Both the position numbers and the translations under genes were made by a program. From positions 39,969 through 103,968 of the forward strand of contig JAYVLG010000031.1 of NCBI GenBank assembly GCA_043759595.1: 64,000 bases of DNA. The letters run 5' to 3'. Below are positions 37,414-47,126 of this stretch, one piece after another. Under the pieces are notes generated by a model, which did not search any database, was not told the DNA's origin, and saw only the letters and a program-made list of their open reading frames with translations. Positions within the stretch are counted from its first letter, which is position 1, and every line of letters begins with the position of its first letter. Source of the stretch: Sulfurirhabdus sp043759595 (GTDB lineage: Bacteria > Pseudomonadota > Gammaproteobacteria > Burkholderiales > SMCO01).

Positions 37414-38813
37414 TGCTGCGCCCCGTTCAAGCTGATTTCACTTTTCAATTCTTTTGCTGCACGCACAAACTCATGAGCCCGGTGTTCGTAATTTCGGAAC
37501 ATATCAAAACTGGCGCACGCCGGAGACAGCATCACTGCGTCACCCGCTTTCGCTTGCGTAAAGCTCAGTCTCACCGCCTCGTCCATACTTTCAGCGCGTA
37601 ATATCGGAACATCACAACCAGTAATGACTGATTTAATTTTGTCTCCATCCCGACCAATCAAAACCACTGCCCGCGCATGATTCGCAACTGCCGCTTTTAG
37701 TGGACTGAAATCCTGACCTTTTCCATCGCCACCAGCAATCAAGACTACTTTTTCAGTCATGCCGTTTAATGCGGCTTCTGTCGCACCGACATTCGTTCCT
37801 TTTGAATCATCATAAAAATTGACGCTGCCTATTTCCAGCACCCATTCCACTCGATGCGGCAATCCACTAAATTCCTTCAATCCCTGAAGCAACAATTCGA
37901 ATGGCAAGCCTATCGATCTGCATAACGCCAATGCAGCCAATGCATTTGCCGCATTGTGCATACCAGCTACTGGAAGCTCTTTGACTGACATAAGCGCTTG
38001 TCCATCTTGCGCTAGCCACAGGCTTCCTTCCTTATTTTTCAGACCATATTCATCTTCACTTTGCGGCTCGCCCATGCCAAACGTTTTAACCGTTCGACCA
38101 GGAATCGTCATCGTGTTGCAATAGCTATCTTCCCGATTCAATATTTGCACACCTGAACCTTGAAAAATTTTCGCCTTTGAATCAGCGTACTGCTGCATAC
38201 CTGTATATCGATCCAGATGATCTTCGCTGACATTCAGTACCGCAGCTGCATCCGCGTTAAGTGATGAAGTGGTCTCCAACTGAAAACTGGATAGTTCAAG
38301 CACATACACATCCGGCTCGGCTTTGCCTTCCTTCGCGCTGTTTTCCACCTCAAGTAACGCATCTAACACAGGCAAGCCAATATTCCCTGCCATGACTGTG
38401 TTCAAACCGGCTTTTTTGCACATCGCACCAACCATTGAAGTAACGGTGCTTTTTCCATTTGAACCAGTAATGGCAATAATTTTGCTGGTTTTTCGATTGG
38501 CTGCCTGAGCAAACAGCTCCACATCGCCCACTACGGGAATACCCAAAGAATGCGCTTGCACAATCATGGGTTCGCTTACCGGGATGCCAGGGCTGCTTAC
38601 TATCAAATCAATATTCTGAAAAGATGATTCTTTAAAACAGCCCGTATCCAGTTGAATATCCGGAAATTCTTTCTGAAGCAGGGAAGCATTAGGTGGCGCG
38701 ACGCGGCTGTCTGCCACGCGCACCACTGCCCCCTTGCGCTTCAGCCAGCGCACTGCAGATAGCCCCGTATCACCCAGGCCTAACACCAGTACTCTTTTGT
38801 TTTCCAGATGCAT
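37410..38813 (-). CDS. murD: UDP-N-acetylmuramoyl-L-alanine--D-glutamate ligase MurD
   Basis: 467 residues. MurD adds D-Glu. N-terminal VLVLGLGDTGLSAVRWL, ATP loop AITGSNGKSTVTSMV, ELSSFQLE and the FYDDSKGTNVGATEAAL motif are intact. It precedes ftsW (overlap 4) and follows mraY by six bases. Confidence 0.98.
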   Translation of the reverse strand: MHLENKRVLVLGLGDTGLSAVRWLKRKGAVVRVADSRVAPPNASLLQKEFPDIQLDTGCFKESSFQNIDLIVSSPGIPVSEPMIVQAHSLGIPVVGDVELFAQAANRKTSKIIAITGSNGKSTVTSMVGAMCKKAGLNTVMAGNIGLPVLDALLEVENSAKEGKAEPDVYVLELSSFQLETTSSLNADAAAVLNVSEDHLDRYTGMQQYADSKAKIFQGSGVQILNREDSYCNTMTIPGRTVKTFGMGEPQSEDEYGLKNKEGSLWLAQDGQALMSVKELPVAGMHNAANALAALALCRSIGLPFELLLQGLKEFSGLPHRVEWVLEIGSVNFYDDSKGTNVGATEAALNGMTEKVVLIAGGDGKGQDFSPLKAAVANHARAVVLIGRDGDKIKSVITGCDVPILRAESMDEAVRLSFTQAKAGDAVMLSPACASFDMFRNYEHRAHEFVRAAKELKSEISLNGAQQ

Positions 38814-38819
38814 TCCGTT

Positions 38820-39908
38820 TTATCTCAGCTTTAATGTTGACAAACCAAACAGCACCAGCAGCATCGTTATAATCCAGAATCGCACCACTACCTGCGTTTC
38901 CTTCCAACCCTTCAATTCATAATGATGATGCAGCGGCGCCATTCGAAAAATCCGCTTACCCGTGAGTTTGAATGACGCTACTTGCAACATCACAGAGAGG
39001 GTCTCTACAACAAACACACCCCCCATTATGAACAGCACAATTTCCTGACGGACAATCACAGCTACGGCACCCAATGCTGCGCCCAACGCGAGTGCGCCAA
39101 CATCTCCCATGAACACTTCGGCCGGATAGGCGTTGAACCATAAAAACCCCAGTCCCGCACCCGCCATTGCTGCACAAAACACGGCCAACTCACTCGCACC
39201 CGGGATATGGGGAATACCCAAGTAATGTGAAAACACAAAGTGCCCGGTAACATAGGCGAATATGGCTAGCGCACTGGCCACCATCACGGTTGGCAGAATG
39301 GCCAGACCATCCAGCCCATCTGTCAGATTTACTGCATTACTGGTGCCCACAATCACAAAATAGGTCAGCACCATAAATCCGACCGCACCCAAAGGAATCG
39401 AGACTGTTTTAAAGAAAGGCACGATCAGTTCAGTTTGCGCCGGCAATGACGTCCCGCTATATGCAAGGTATGCGGCCACCCCTATTCCGATTACCGATTG
39501 CCAGAAATACTTCACCTTGGCGGACAAACCTTTTGGATTGCGATAAACCACCTTGCGGTAATCATCGACCCACCCAATAGCGCCGAACCCCAAGGTTGTT
39601 GCCAGAACAACCCAGATATACGGATTGGACAGATCTGCCCACAGCAGAGTAGTGATGCCAATTGCCACTATGATCAGCGCCCCCCCCATGGTTGGTGTAC
39701 CGGCTTTGCTTAAATGGGTTTGTGGTCCATCGGTTCGAACTGATTGACCAATTTTATAAGCCGTCAATTTGCGAATCATGGACGGCCCGACCATAAATGA
39801 AATTGCAAGCGCCGTCATGGTGGCTAATACGGCACGCAAAGTGATGTAGTTGAACACGTTAAATGCTCTGATATCGTGTCCCAGCCACTGAAATAATGCT
39901 AATAACAT
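38820..39908 (-). CDS. mraY: Phospho-N-acetylmuramoyl-pentapeptide transferase MraY
   Basis: 362 residues, about ten membrane segments. MraY forms lipid I from UDP-MurNAc-pentapeptide and undecaprenyl phosphate. TPTMGGALI, the aspartate pair WVDDYRKV and NLTDGLDGLA, the NAYPAEVFMGDVGALALGAALG loop and the histidine cluster APLHHHYELKGW are present. A 67-base gap separates it from murF, the longest within the mur part of the cluster. Confidence 0.98.
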   Translation of the reverse strand: MLLALFQWLGHDIRAFNVFNYITLRAVLATMTALAISFMVGPSMIRKLTAYKIGQSVRTDGPQTHLSKAGTPTMGGALIIVAIGITTLLWADLSNPYIWVVLATTLGFGAIGWVDDYRKVVYRNPKGLSAKVKYFWQSVIGIGVAAYLAYSGTSLPAQTELIVPFFKTVSIPLGAVGFMVLTYFVIVGTSNAVNLTDGLDGLAILPTVMVASALAIFAYVTGHFVFSHYLGIPHIPGASELAVFCAAMAGAGLGFLWFNAYPAEVFMGDVGALALGAALGAVAVIVRQEIVLFIMGGVFVVETLSVMLQVASFKLTGKRIFRMAPLHHHYELKGWKETQVVVRFWIITMLLVLFGLSTLKLR

Positions 39909-39975
39909 GCTTTCTCCGCCTTAAACTCAAAACACAAAGCCTGCGTGTCTTTTAGAGAAAGCATTCCTGTAACTT

Positions 39976-41349
39976 TCACGTTGCACTCCTTATTTCAAAA
40001 CTTTTCACTACCCGCTCCATCTGCATAAATCGCGATCCTTTGACCAGAACGGTGACATCAGAGGCCAAATGATTTTCAAGATCAGCCAGCAATTCCTGGA
40101 TTCGTTCAAAATGCCAGGCACCCACCCCGAATCCTTCAACGGCAAACCGGCTCAAATCACCCAACGCCATGAGCACATCGATTCCGGCCTGCTTCGCCTC
40201 CACTCCAATCTGCTTATGAAACGCTTCCGCCCCCAGCCCCAATTCGCCCATATCCCCCAGCACCAGCACTTTTTTTCCTGGCGCTGCTGCCAGCACGGAT
40301 ATCGCTGCTTTTACTGAATCAGGATTAGCGTTATAACTATCATCAATTAAGGTTGCGCCATGCAAACAAGTTTTTCTTTGCAAACGTCCCTTTACCCCTG
40401 AAAACTTACCTAATCCTGCTGCAATTATTTCGTTCGGGATATGAATGGCCAATGCCATTGCTGATGCAGCAAGCGCGTTACGCACGTTATGCATCCCGGG
40501 GACTTTCAACACCACCTGCATTTCACCCTGTGGATTTTGAATTGTTATCACGCTTTCAAATACGCCCAACTTGTAATTTGCTGTCACCCTTGCACTGTTT
40601 TCTATGCCGAAATCAATCACTGCGCGATCACCAATCAGCTTTCTCCAGAGTGGCGCATATTCATCATCTGCATTAATTACGGCCACGCCATCCTGCTTTA
40701 ACCCTTCAAAAATCTCACCTTTAGCTCGCGCAACCTCTTCTAACGTTTTGAGTCCGGCCAAATGCGCAGCATGCGCATTATTGATCATTGCAACGTCCGG
40801 TCTGGCCAAGCGGCTCAAATAGGCAATTTCTCCTACATGATTCATCCCCATCTCGATTACCGCATAACGATGATGCAATCTCAGCCCCAACAATGTCATC
40901 GGCATTCCTATATCGTTATTCAAGTTTCCTTGCGTTGCCAGCACTTCACCATCTTTGTCCGGCAATGCAGCGCATGCTTCTCGTAAAATGGCTGCCAGCA
41001 TTTCTTTTACCGTGGTTTTGCCATTGCTGCCTGTCACGGCCAATACGGGGGTTTCAAATTGATCTCGCCAATATGCTGAAAGTCGTCCCAATCCTAAACG
41101 CGTATCCTGCACAACCAATGCAGGCATATCATCTGATATTCGATGATCAACCATGACGGCCGCAGCCCCATCTGCGATGGCCTGCTCCGCAAATGCATGA
41201 CCATCAAACTTTTCACCTCGCAATGCCACAAACAAATCACCCGCCTCGATTGCACGGCTGTCAGTTGTTACCCGACTAAAAGTAACGTCCGAACCAACCA
41301 CTTCCGCATTGATAGCTTCAGCCACAGCGCTGAGATTTGTCATACTCAT
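39976..41349 (-). CDS. murF: UDP-N-acetylmuramoyl-tripeptide--D-alanyl-D-alanine ligase MurF
   Basis: 457 residues. MurF adds D-Ala-D-Ala. ATP loop AVTGSNGKTTVKEML, the MGMNHVGEIAYLSRL segment and the DDSYNANPDSVKAAISVL motif are intact. It starts nine bases after the murE stop, with AGGA upstream. Confidence 0.98.
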   Translation of the reverse strand: MSMTNLSAVAEAINAEVVGSDVTFSRVTTDSRAIEAGDLFVALRGEKFDGHAFAEQAIADGAAAVMVDHRISDDMPALVVQDTRLGLGRLSAYWRDQFETPVLAVTGSNGKTTVKEMLAAILREACAALPDKDGEVLATQGNLNNDIGMPMTLLGLRLHHRYAVIEMGMNHVGEIAYLSRLARPDVAMINNAHAAHLAGLKTLEEVARAKGEIFEGLKQDGVAVINADDEYAPLWRKLIGDRAVIDFGIENSARVTANYKLGVFESVITIQNPQGEMQVVLKVPGMHNVRNALAASAMALAIHIPNEIIAAGLGKFSGVKGRLQRKTCLHGATLIDDSYNANPDSVKAAISVLAAAPGKKVLVLGDMGELGLGAEAFHKQIGVEAKQAGIDVLMALGDLSRFAVEGFGVGAWHFERIQELLADLENHLASDVTVLVKGSRFMQMERVVKSFEIRSAT

Positions 41350-41358
41350 TTATCATTC

Positions 41359-42852
41359 CTAATGCAGATCATTCTTCAACACCCGATTCGCCACTTCCAC
41401 ATCACTGAACGGCAGTTTTACACCCTTGATTTCCTGGTAGTTTTCATGCCCTTTTCCCGCAATCAGCACCACATCCCCCGCCCTAGCTTCTCTAATAGCC
41501 TGCATGATTGCCATGGTGCGGTCTTCTTCAATCAAATAATTAGCATTTGCCACTTCAACAATTTCTTCGATGATTCCGCGAGCATTTTCTCCACGTGGGT
41601 TATCACTGGTAACGATGACGCGATCCGCCAGACGTGTTGCAATTTCTCCCATTAATGGACGTTTGCCTTTATCTCGATCACCGCCACATCCAAATACACA
41701 GATCAGCTTCCCCTGTTGGCCTGTTGACGCAGACAATAATTCCCTTAACGTAAGCAACACCTTTTCCAAGGCGTCCGACGTATGCGCATAATCCACAATG
41801 ACCACCGGTTTATCACCTCCCCCCACGCGCTGCATTCTGCCTGGTGCAGGCAGAACGCTGGACAATTCTCCCAACGCAATATCCAAATCCATGCCACTTA
41901 CCAGTAGCGCACTTAAAACGCCAAGCAAGTTACTGGCATTAAAAGCGCCTAACATCTGGCTTTTGATTTGTCCGTTTCCCCAGGGAGTATGCACATCCAG
42001 CATCATTCCATCTTGATCCAGCCTGAGATTGCTGCCTGACACTTCCCCTTTCCCAACACCATACCCGACAACATTTACCTGATTTTTATCCAGCGTATTA
42101 GCCAGCTTTACCCCGAACGGATCGTCCATGTTGAGTACTGCAGACTTTAAGCCTTGCCAATTAAACAATCCGGCTTTTACCTGTGCATAGGTTTCCATAT
42201 CACCGTGATAATCCAGATGATCACGAGAAAGATTGGTCAGCAATGCCACATCAAAAGCCACACCATTCACTCGCCCTTGATGCAACCCATGGGATGACAC
42301 CTCCATCGCTACGCATTGGGCGTCTTCATCATGGAAGCCTTTCATCATCTTTTGCAGACTGACTGGATCCGGAGTTGTATTAGTAGCGGGTGACAGTTCA
42401 CCGTAAAATCCATTCCCCAGAGTACCAATCACGGCAGTTTTCCTTCCCTGCGCGCTCAAACATTTTGCCAGCCAGTTAGCACAGGAAGTTTTACCGTTTG
42501 TTCCTGTCACGCCAATCACCCATAATTTTGACGAGGGATTACCATATACCTTGCTTGCAATGACGCCTGCAGCATCTCTCAGTGCCGAAATACCCATATC
42601 AGGAACTGACCAACCAGCACGTTCAAATCCTTCGCTCTCCCATATAACTGCATTTGCACCATTAGCAATCGCCTGGTCAATGTGTTTTCTCCCATCGCCT
42701 TGTTCGCCTGGGAATGCCAGAAACGTATCCCCTGGCTTAACTGCTCTGCTGTCTGAAACCACATTGGTGACCGCCACCCCCAACTGTGACAGCAAGGTGT
42801 CATCTATCTGCCCTGTAATCTCGTTACGTTTGAGCGAGTCTGGTATTGTCAT
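41359..42852 (-). CDS. murE: UDP-N-acetylmuramoyl-tripeptide synthetase MurE (meso-DAP type)
   Basis: 497 residues. MurE adds the third amino acid. The DNPRGE motif (TSDNPRGENARGI, about residue 413) marks the meso-diaminopimelate-adding form of Gram-negative bacteria. ATP loop GVTGTNGKTSCANWL and VAMEVSSHGL are intact. It overlaps ftsI by four bases. Confidence 0.98.
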   Translation of the reverse strand: MTIPDSLKRNEITGQIDDTLLSQLGVAVTNVVSDSRAVKPGDTFLAFPGEQGDGRKHIDQAIANGANAVIWESEGFERAGWSVPDMGISALRDAAGVIASKVYGNPSSKLWVIGVTGTNGKTSCANWLAKCLSAQGRKTAVIGTLGNGFYGELSPATNTTPDPVSLQKMMKGFHDEDAQCVAMEVSSHGLHQGRVNGVAFDVALLTNLSRDHLDYHGDMETYAQVKAGLFNWQGLKSAVLNMDDPFGVKLANTLDKNQVNVVGYGVGKGEVSGSNLRLDQDGMMLDVHTPWGNGQIKSQMLGAFNASNLLGVLSALLVSGMDLDIALGELSSVLPAPGRMQRVGGGDKPVVIVDYAHTSDALEKVLLTLRELLSASTGQQGKLICVFGCGGDRDKGKRPLMGEIATRLADRVIVTSDNPRGENARGIIEEIVEVANANYLIEEDRTMAIMQAIREARAGDVVLIAGKGHENYQEIKGVKLPFSDVEVANRVLKNDLH

Positions 42853-44585
42853 ACTTCCTCCTTTACTTCAGGCGCATTTTCCGGAGGAATCACAATATTG
42901 TTGGTTGGCGCATCAGGCGGAATGCTTAGCATACGCAGTGCACCGGACATGACCTTACTGAATACGGGAGCAGCCACCATCCCGCCGTAATATTGGCCTG
43001 CGTTTGGCTCATCAATCATTACCGCGACGATCAAACTTGGATTACTGGCTGGCGCCATTCCAATAAATGACGAAACATATTTATCTGCTGCATACCTTCC
43101 TGACGCGTCTATTTTGTGCGCAGTCCCTGTTTTACCTGCAACACGGTACCCCATGATTTGCGCACGCGGAGCGGTTCCTCCTGGCTGCACGACCAACTCA
43201 AGCATTTGTCGGACTGCCAGCGCAGTTGCAGGGGTAATTTCCTGTTTTCCTACTGCTGGCGCTTCCAGCTTTACAAAGGAAAGTGGCTTTATCTCACCCC
43301 CATCTGCAAACATGGTGTACGCCTTGGCTAATTGCAACAGGCTGACTGAGATACCATGCCCATACGCCATAGTTGCCTGCTCAATGGGGCGCCACGTTTT
43401 GTAGGGACGCAATTTGCCACTCGCTTCCCCGGGAAATCCTGAATGCGGTGATGCCCCGAACCCCGCATTGTTCAACATCCCCCACAGGGCGTCAGGTTTG
43501 ATTGTCAACGCAATTTTAGCCGCCCCCACATTACTGGACTTTTGTATGATCTGAGCCACTGTCATTAAACCACCAGGATGGGTATCATGGATTGTCGCAG
43601 GCCCGATAGAGAAATGCCCCGTACCGGTATCGATCTTGCTATCCGGCTTTACCAGCCCTGTGTCCAAGGCCTCCGCTATTGTAAAAGGCTTGAGCGTAGA
43701 ACCTGGTTCAAAGGTATCTGTAATCGCGCGATTCCGAGTACGCCCACCCGCCAGTTTCGTTCTATTATTAGGGTTATAAGAAGGCATATTTGCCATTGCC
43801 AGTATTTCACCGGTTTTCGCGTCCAGCACCACAATGGCGCCAGCCTTGGCTTTATTCTCTTCTACGGCTTCTTTCAATTCACGAAATGCCAGATACTGAA
43901 TTTTGCGATCAATACTTAACGCAAGCGTCTTGCCTTCTTGTGGAACGCGAATACTTTCCACGTCTTCAATAATATGTCCCAACCGGTCTTTAATGACCCT
44001 TCTGCTCCCGGCTTTACCGGCCAGCCAGTCCTGATAGGAAAGCTCAAGCCCTTCCTGACCGTTATCATCTACACCTGTAAACCCAAGCACATGCGACATC
44101 ACATCACCAGCTGGATAGTAACGACGATATTCGCGTTGCAAGAAGACGCCAGGAATATTCAACTGCACGACCTTGGCTGCCTGCTCGGGAGGCAGCTGCC
44201 GTTTCAGATAAACAAACTCTCTGTTTTTATCTGCCAGTTTTCCTTTAAGCTCACGATCATCCATATCAAGCAACTTAGCCAGTTGCTTAAACTTACCGGA
44301 TTCCAGCTCTATATCTTGCGGACTGGCTGAAACAGATTCTACCGGCGTACTGATTGCCAACGGCTCACCCAGACGATCAGTAATCATGCCTCTATGCGCA
44401 GTCAGTTCCATTACCCTGCTGTAGCGAGCATCCCCTTTTTGCCTGAGAAAATCATTATTTAGCCCCTGCAAATACAAATCACGGCCTGCAAGACCCAAAA
44501 ACCACAGAAAAATAACACCTAAGAGCAATTGCGAACGCCATGCTGCCAAACGTAAATTCAAAAGTGAACTGACCGGGTAGCTCAT
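42849..44585 (-). CDS. ftsI: Penicillin-binding protein 3, FtsI
   Basis: 578 residues. FtsI is the septal transpeptidase. One N-terminal membrane segment (about 17-37), the dimerisation domain, then the transpeptidase: S296-x-x-K299 (EPGSTLKPF), SSN at 350-352 and KTGT at 485-488. All catalytic motifs are intact. It overlaps ftsL and murE by four bases each. Confidence 0.98.
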   Translation of the reverse strand: MSYPVSSLLNLRLAAWRSQLLLGVIFLWFLGLAGRDLYLQGLNNDFLRQKGDARYSRVMELTAHRGMITDRLGEPLAISTPVESVSASPQDIELESGKFKQLAKLLDMDDRELKGKLADKNREFVYLKRQLPPEQAAKVVQLNIPGVFLQREYRRYYPAGDVMSHVLGFTGVDDNGQEGLELSYQDWLAGKAGSRRVIKDRLGHIIEDVESIRVPQEGKTLALSIDRKIQYLAFRELKEAVEENKAKAGAIVVLDAKTGEILAMANMPSYNPNNRTKLAGGRTRNRAITDTFEPGSTLKPFTIAEALDTGLVKPDSKIDTGTGHFSIGPATIHDTHPGGLMTVAQIIQKSSNVGAAKIALTIKPDALWGMLNNAGFGASPHSGFPGEASGKLRPYKTWRPIEQATMAYGHGISVSLLQLAKAYTMFADGGEIKPLSFVKLEAPAVGKQEITPATALAVRQMLELVVQPGGTAPRAQIMGYRVAGKTGTAHKIDASGRYAADKYVSSFIGMAPASNPSLIVAVMIDEPNAGQYYGGMVAAPVFSKVMSGALRMLSIPPDAPTNNIVIPPENAPEVKEEV

Positions 44586-44893
44586 TTATCCGCTCCCGAA
44601 CCTGCAGTGGCCACTGTTTTCGGCAAACCTGTTTCAGCCGCAACAACTTGAATGCGCGTAACCTCTGGCACGCGCATCTGAAGATACTTTGTCGCTATTT
44701 TTTCAATTCGAGAATGCATGGCCCACGTACTTTGCTCCAGTTGCAACTGACCCCATTCCACTTCCAACTGCTTGGATTTTTCCACTTCCTGCTGCAATTC
44801 TATAAATGCTTTACGCTGCTTGTGCTGCGACGTCACCACACCCAGCGAACATACAATCAGCACCAGCACCAACATCAAATTCAGCTTAATCAC
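44582..44893 (-). CDS. ftsL: Cell division protein FtsL
   Basis: 103 residues with an N-terminal membrane segment (about 3-22) and a following coiled coil (about 25-70). FtsL forms the FtsQLB complex. Assigned from layout and position between rsmH and ftsI, since FtsL sequences diverge. It overlaps both neighbours by four bases. Confidence 0.93.
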   Translation of the reverse strand: MIKLNLMLVLVLIVCSLGVVTSQHKQRKAFIELQQEVEKSKQLEVEWGQLQLEQSTWAMHSRIEKIATKYLQMRVPEVTRIQVVAAETGLPKTVATAGSGADK

Positions 44894-45825
44894 AATTCAC
44901 CAGCTTTTTCAGCCACACGCATTACAGCACTTCTAGATCGCGGATTGGCAGCCACTTCAGCATCACTTGCTCGCACCACCTTACCCACTAATCGCAAAAC
45001 CGGCACAGGCAACTCTTTTGCGCGGATCGGCAGACGCGATGGCAAGGTATCCGGATTAGATACTTCACGTGTAAAGCGTTTGACGATCCTGTCCTCAAGT
45101 GAATGAAAGCTGATGACTACCAAACGCCCACCCGGCGCCAGCGCACTCACACATTGAGGTAGAACTAGCGACAACTCCTCAAGTTCCTGATTGAGGTAAA
45201 TCCGTAAAGCCTGAAAGGTGCGCGTCGCCGGGTCTTGATTTGGCTCGCGCGTCCTGACGGCTTTTGCCACGATCTCGGCAAGTTGTCGAGTGGTAGCAAT
45301 AACCCCCCCCTCTCTAGCCGCAACAATCGCTCTTGCAACCTGTTTAGCAAACCGCTCTTCACCATAATTTTTTATTACCTCCCCTATTTCTTTTTCATCT
45401 GCTGTTGTCAGCCATTCCGATGCCGTCTGCCCGCGGGTAACATCCATGCGCATATCGAGCGGACCATCAAAACGAAAACTGAACCCTCTAGCGGCCTCGT
45501 CCAGTTGCGGCGAAGAAACCCCCAAATCCAGCAACACGCCATCAACCTGAGCAACCCCAAGCCCGGTTAACACTTCCTGCAACTTTGCGAAACCACTATG
45601 CACAATCTGAAACCGCTGATCCTTTATTTTCCACGCTTCCAGCAATGCAGCAGGATCTTTATCCAGTGCAATCAGTCGACCATACTGACCCAGTTTTTCC
45701 AGAATCAGGCGACTATGCCCTCCCCGTCCAAACGTTCCATCCACGTAAATGCCATCAGGTCGCACATTGAGCGCATCAACAGCCTCATGCAGCAAAACCG
45801 TTTTATGAACAAAATCATCGCTCAC
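44890..45825 (-). CDS. rsmH: 16S rRNA (cytosine-1402-N4)-methyltransferase RsmH
   Basis: 311 residues. RsmH methylates C1402 in the ribosomal P site. FVHKTVLLHEAVDALN at the start, GTFGRGGHSRLIL (SAM-binding), the GVLLDLGVSSPQLD and GGRLVVISFHSLEDRIVKRF motifs are intact. The start is GTG at 45825, overlapping the mraZ stop as GTGA; a longer frame upstream would run into mraZ and is not conserved. Confidence 0.97.
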   Translation of the reverse strand: MSDDFVHKTVLLHEAVDALNVRPDGIYVDGTFGRGGHSRLILEKLGQYGRLIALDKDPAALLEAWKIKDQRFQIVHSGFAKLQEVLTGLGVAQVDGVLLDLGVSSPQLDEAARGFSFRFDGPLDMRMDVTRGQTASEWLTTADEKEIGEVIKNYGEERFAKQVARAIVAAREGGVIATTRQLAEIVAKAVRTREPNQDPATRTFQALRIYLNQELEELSLVLPQCVSALAPGGRLVVISFHSLEDRIVKRFTREVSNPDTLPSRLPIRAKELPVPVLRLVGKVVRASDAEVAANPRSRSAVMRVAEKAGEL

Positions 45826-46265
45826 AGCGAAAAGTTTTCCAGCGCAGCAGGGAGTCCGTTTTCCGGAGCCAACGCACGCTCCATCTGACTCCGCCACCCT
45901 TCCAGGCTCCATAATTCAAAATGCCCGCCCTGCCCAACCAGCATGGCTTGCTTCTCCAGCCCCGCCAATTCACGCAGAACCGGCGAAACCAGCAGACGAC
46001 CAGAAGCGTCCAGCGGCATTTCTTCCGCATGGCCTAACAGTAAGCGTTTCCAGGAACTTGCCACAGGATCAAAGCTGGGCAATGAATTGATTTTTTGCTC
46101 AATGGGTTCCCACGCTGCAAGCGGATACAACAATAAGCAACGATGCGGATGCGCGGTCATCACCAGACTGCCACCTGACTGCCCCAGCAAGGCGTCACGA
46201 TGCTTGGCTGGCACAACAAGCCGACCTTTTGCATCGAGATTCAAAGCTGTAGCACCTCGGAACAT
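45822..46265 (-). CDS. mraZ: Transcriptional regulator MraZ
   Basis: 147 residues with two MraZ/SpoVT-AbrB-type halves (about 1-60 and 75-140); MFRGATALNLDAKGRLVVPAKHRD in the first, EMPLDASGRLLVSPVLRE in the second. MraZ represses its own dcw promoter in E. coli. The ATG at 46265 has AAAGGAG directly upstream. Operator-like repeats lie just upstream (46296-46322). Confidence 0.98.
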   Translation of the reverse strand: MFRGATALNLDAKGRLVVPAKHRDALLGQSGGSLVMTAHPHRCLLLYPLAAWEPIEQKINSLPSFDPVASSWKRLLLGHAEEMPLDASGRLLVSPVLRELAGLEKQAMLVGQGGHFELWSLEGWRSQMERALAPENGLPAALENFSL

Positions 46266-46295
46266 GACACTCCTTTACATATAATTTAGTGAGAA

Positions 46296-46322
46296 TTTCC
46301 CACAATTTCCCACTTCTCACCA
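46296..46322 (-). promoter_or_regulatory. MraZ operator: three direct repeats
   Basis: On the minus strand TGGTG, TGGGA and TGGGA are spaced exactly ten bases apart (TGGTGAGAAG, TGGGAAATTG, TGGGAAATTC), which fits the known E. coli MraZ site of TGGGN repeats with five-base spacers. They lie about 30-57 bases before the mraZ start codon. The third repeat (TGGTG) is degenerate. Confidence 0.8.
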
Positions 46323-46343
46323 CTTATTGCCACTATAGATAAA

Positions 46344-46369
46344 AAAACCACCTTGGTCAAGGTGGTTTT
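46344..46369. terminator. Bidirectional hairpin between rnpB and mraZ
   Basis: AAAACCACCTTG, a GT loop and CAAGGTGGTTTT form a perfect stem with T-runs on both sides (AGCTTTTTTT downstream on plus, TTTTTTT on minus). It probably insulates the dcw cluster from rnpB, which is transcribed toward it. Confidence 0.8.
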
Positions 46370-46425
46370 AGCTTTTTTTAGTTTCGGGACAATGACTTAG
46401 CTTAATAAATAGTAATATTTAATTT

Positions 46426-46521
46426 ATGCGCTTTAAATTAATAAGATAGCGCAAATACCGAAAGTAATACATTAGGAATGCAAGGCGTAGTTGAGTGTGA
46501 CAGGGCGCAATTTAAGCGCAT
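46426..46521. repeat. Inverted repeat flanking a 69-base segment near rnpB
   Basis: ATGCGCTTTAAATT (46426-46439) and AATTTAAGCGCAT (46509-46521) are inverted copies with a one-base bulge. The enclosed stretch is not a gene. It lies about 46 bases past the rnpB end. It could be a transcript-end structure or a degenerate repeat element. Confidence 0.4.
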
Positions 46522-46567
46522 TTAAAGAAGGTAATTCAGACGTTACTTTGGTGAGATGAAGTAAAAA

Positions 46568-46917
46568 GAAGCTGGCCGATAAGCCGGGTTTTGTCGTGGA
46601 CAGTCATTCCTCTAGGCGCACGGTTACCCGTACGCTCAAGCAACCTACCCGGGAACAGCGCGAGCCACGCCTAATGTCCCCCTATTTGGTCTTGCTCCGG
46701 ATGGGGTTTACCCTGCCACTCCCGTTACCGGGCGTGCGGTGAGCTCTTACCTCACCATTTCAACCTTACCTGATCCGCTTACGCGGCCATCGGCGGTATA
46801 TTTTCTGTGGCACTTTCCATGGTCTCACGACCTCCGGCCATTAACCGGCATCCTGCTCTATGGAGCCCGGACTTTCCTCTCCGTGGTTGCCCACGCAGCG
46901 ACTGCCTAGCCAGCTTC
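46568..46917 (-). ncRNA. rnpB: RNase P RNA, bacterial class A
   Basis: Read on the minus strand it starts GAAGCTGGCTAGGCAGTCGC and ends CCGGCTTATCGGCCAGCTTC; these two ends pair to form helix P1, and the core CACGACAAAACCCGGC is the strongly conserved end. About 350 nt, the usual length for class A. It is the catalytic part of RNase P, which removes the 5' leader of pre-tRNAs. The RNA ends in a run CTTCTTTTTAC that may act as its terminator. Confidence 0.98.
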
Positions 46918-46923
46918 ATGCGC

Positions 46924-46932
46924 ATGATAACA
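46924..46932 (-). promoter_or_regulatory. Extended -10 promoter of rnpB
   Basis: TGTTATCAT on the minus strand (an extended -10 with TG one base upstream of TATCAT) lies six bases before the first G of rnpB. No convincing -35 is at the right distance, as allowed for extended -10 promoters. Confidence 0.55.
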
Positions 46933-47126
46933 CTTAACCGACCGATCTTCTTGACAAGGAAAGAAAATCTACTAAGCTTCAAACAGGCAGCATCCCAATA
47001 TTAACAGTCCGAGTGATTCACCCTTCCGCATTGTGCGGACTTTCTGGCCATGTTCTCAGGCCAAATTTATCCTTTCATATTTCACGGCAGCTTTCGCGCG
47101 GTATCTATCATTACAAGGAGATCAAA

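Noticed and set aside
46779..47004. Open frames on both strands over rnpB
   Set aside because: They overlap the RNase P RNA, which explains the sequence fully.
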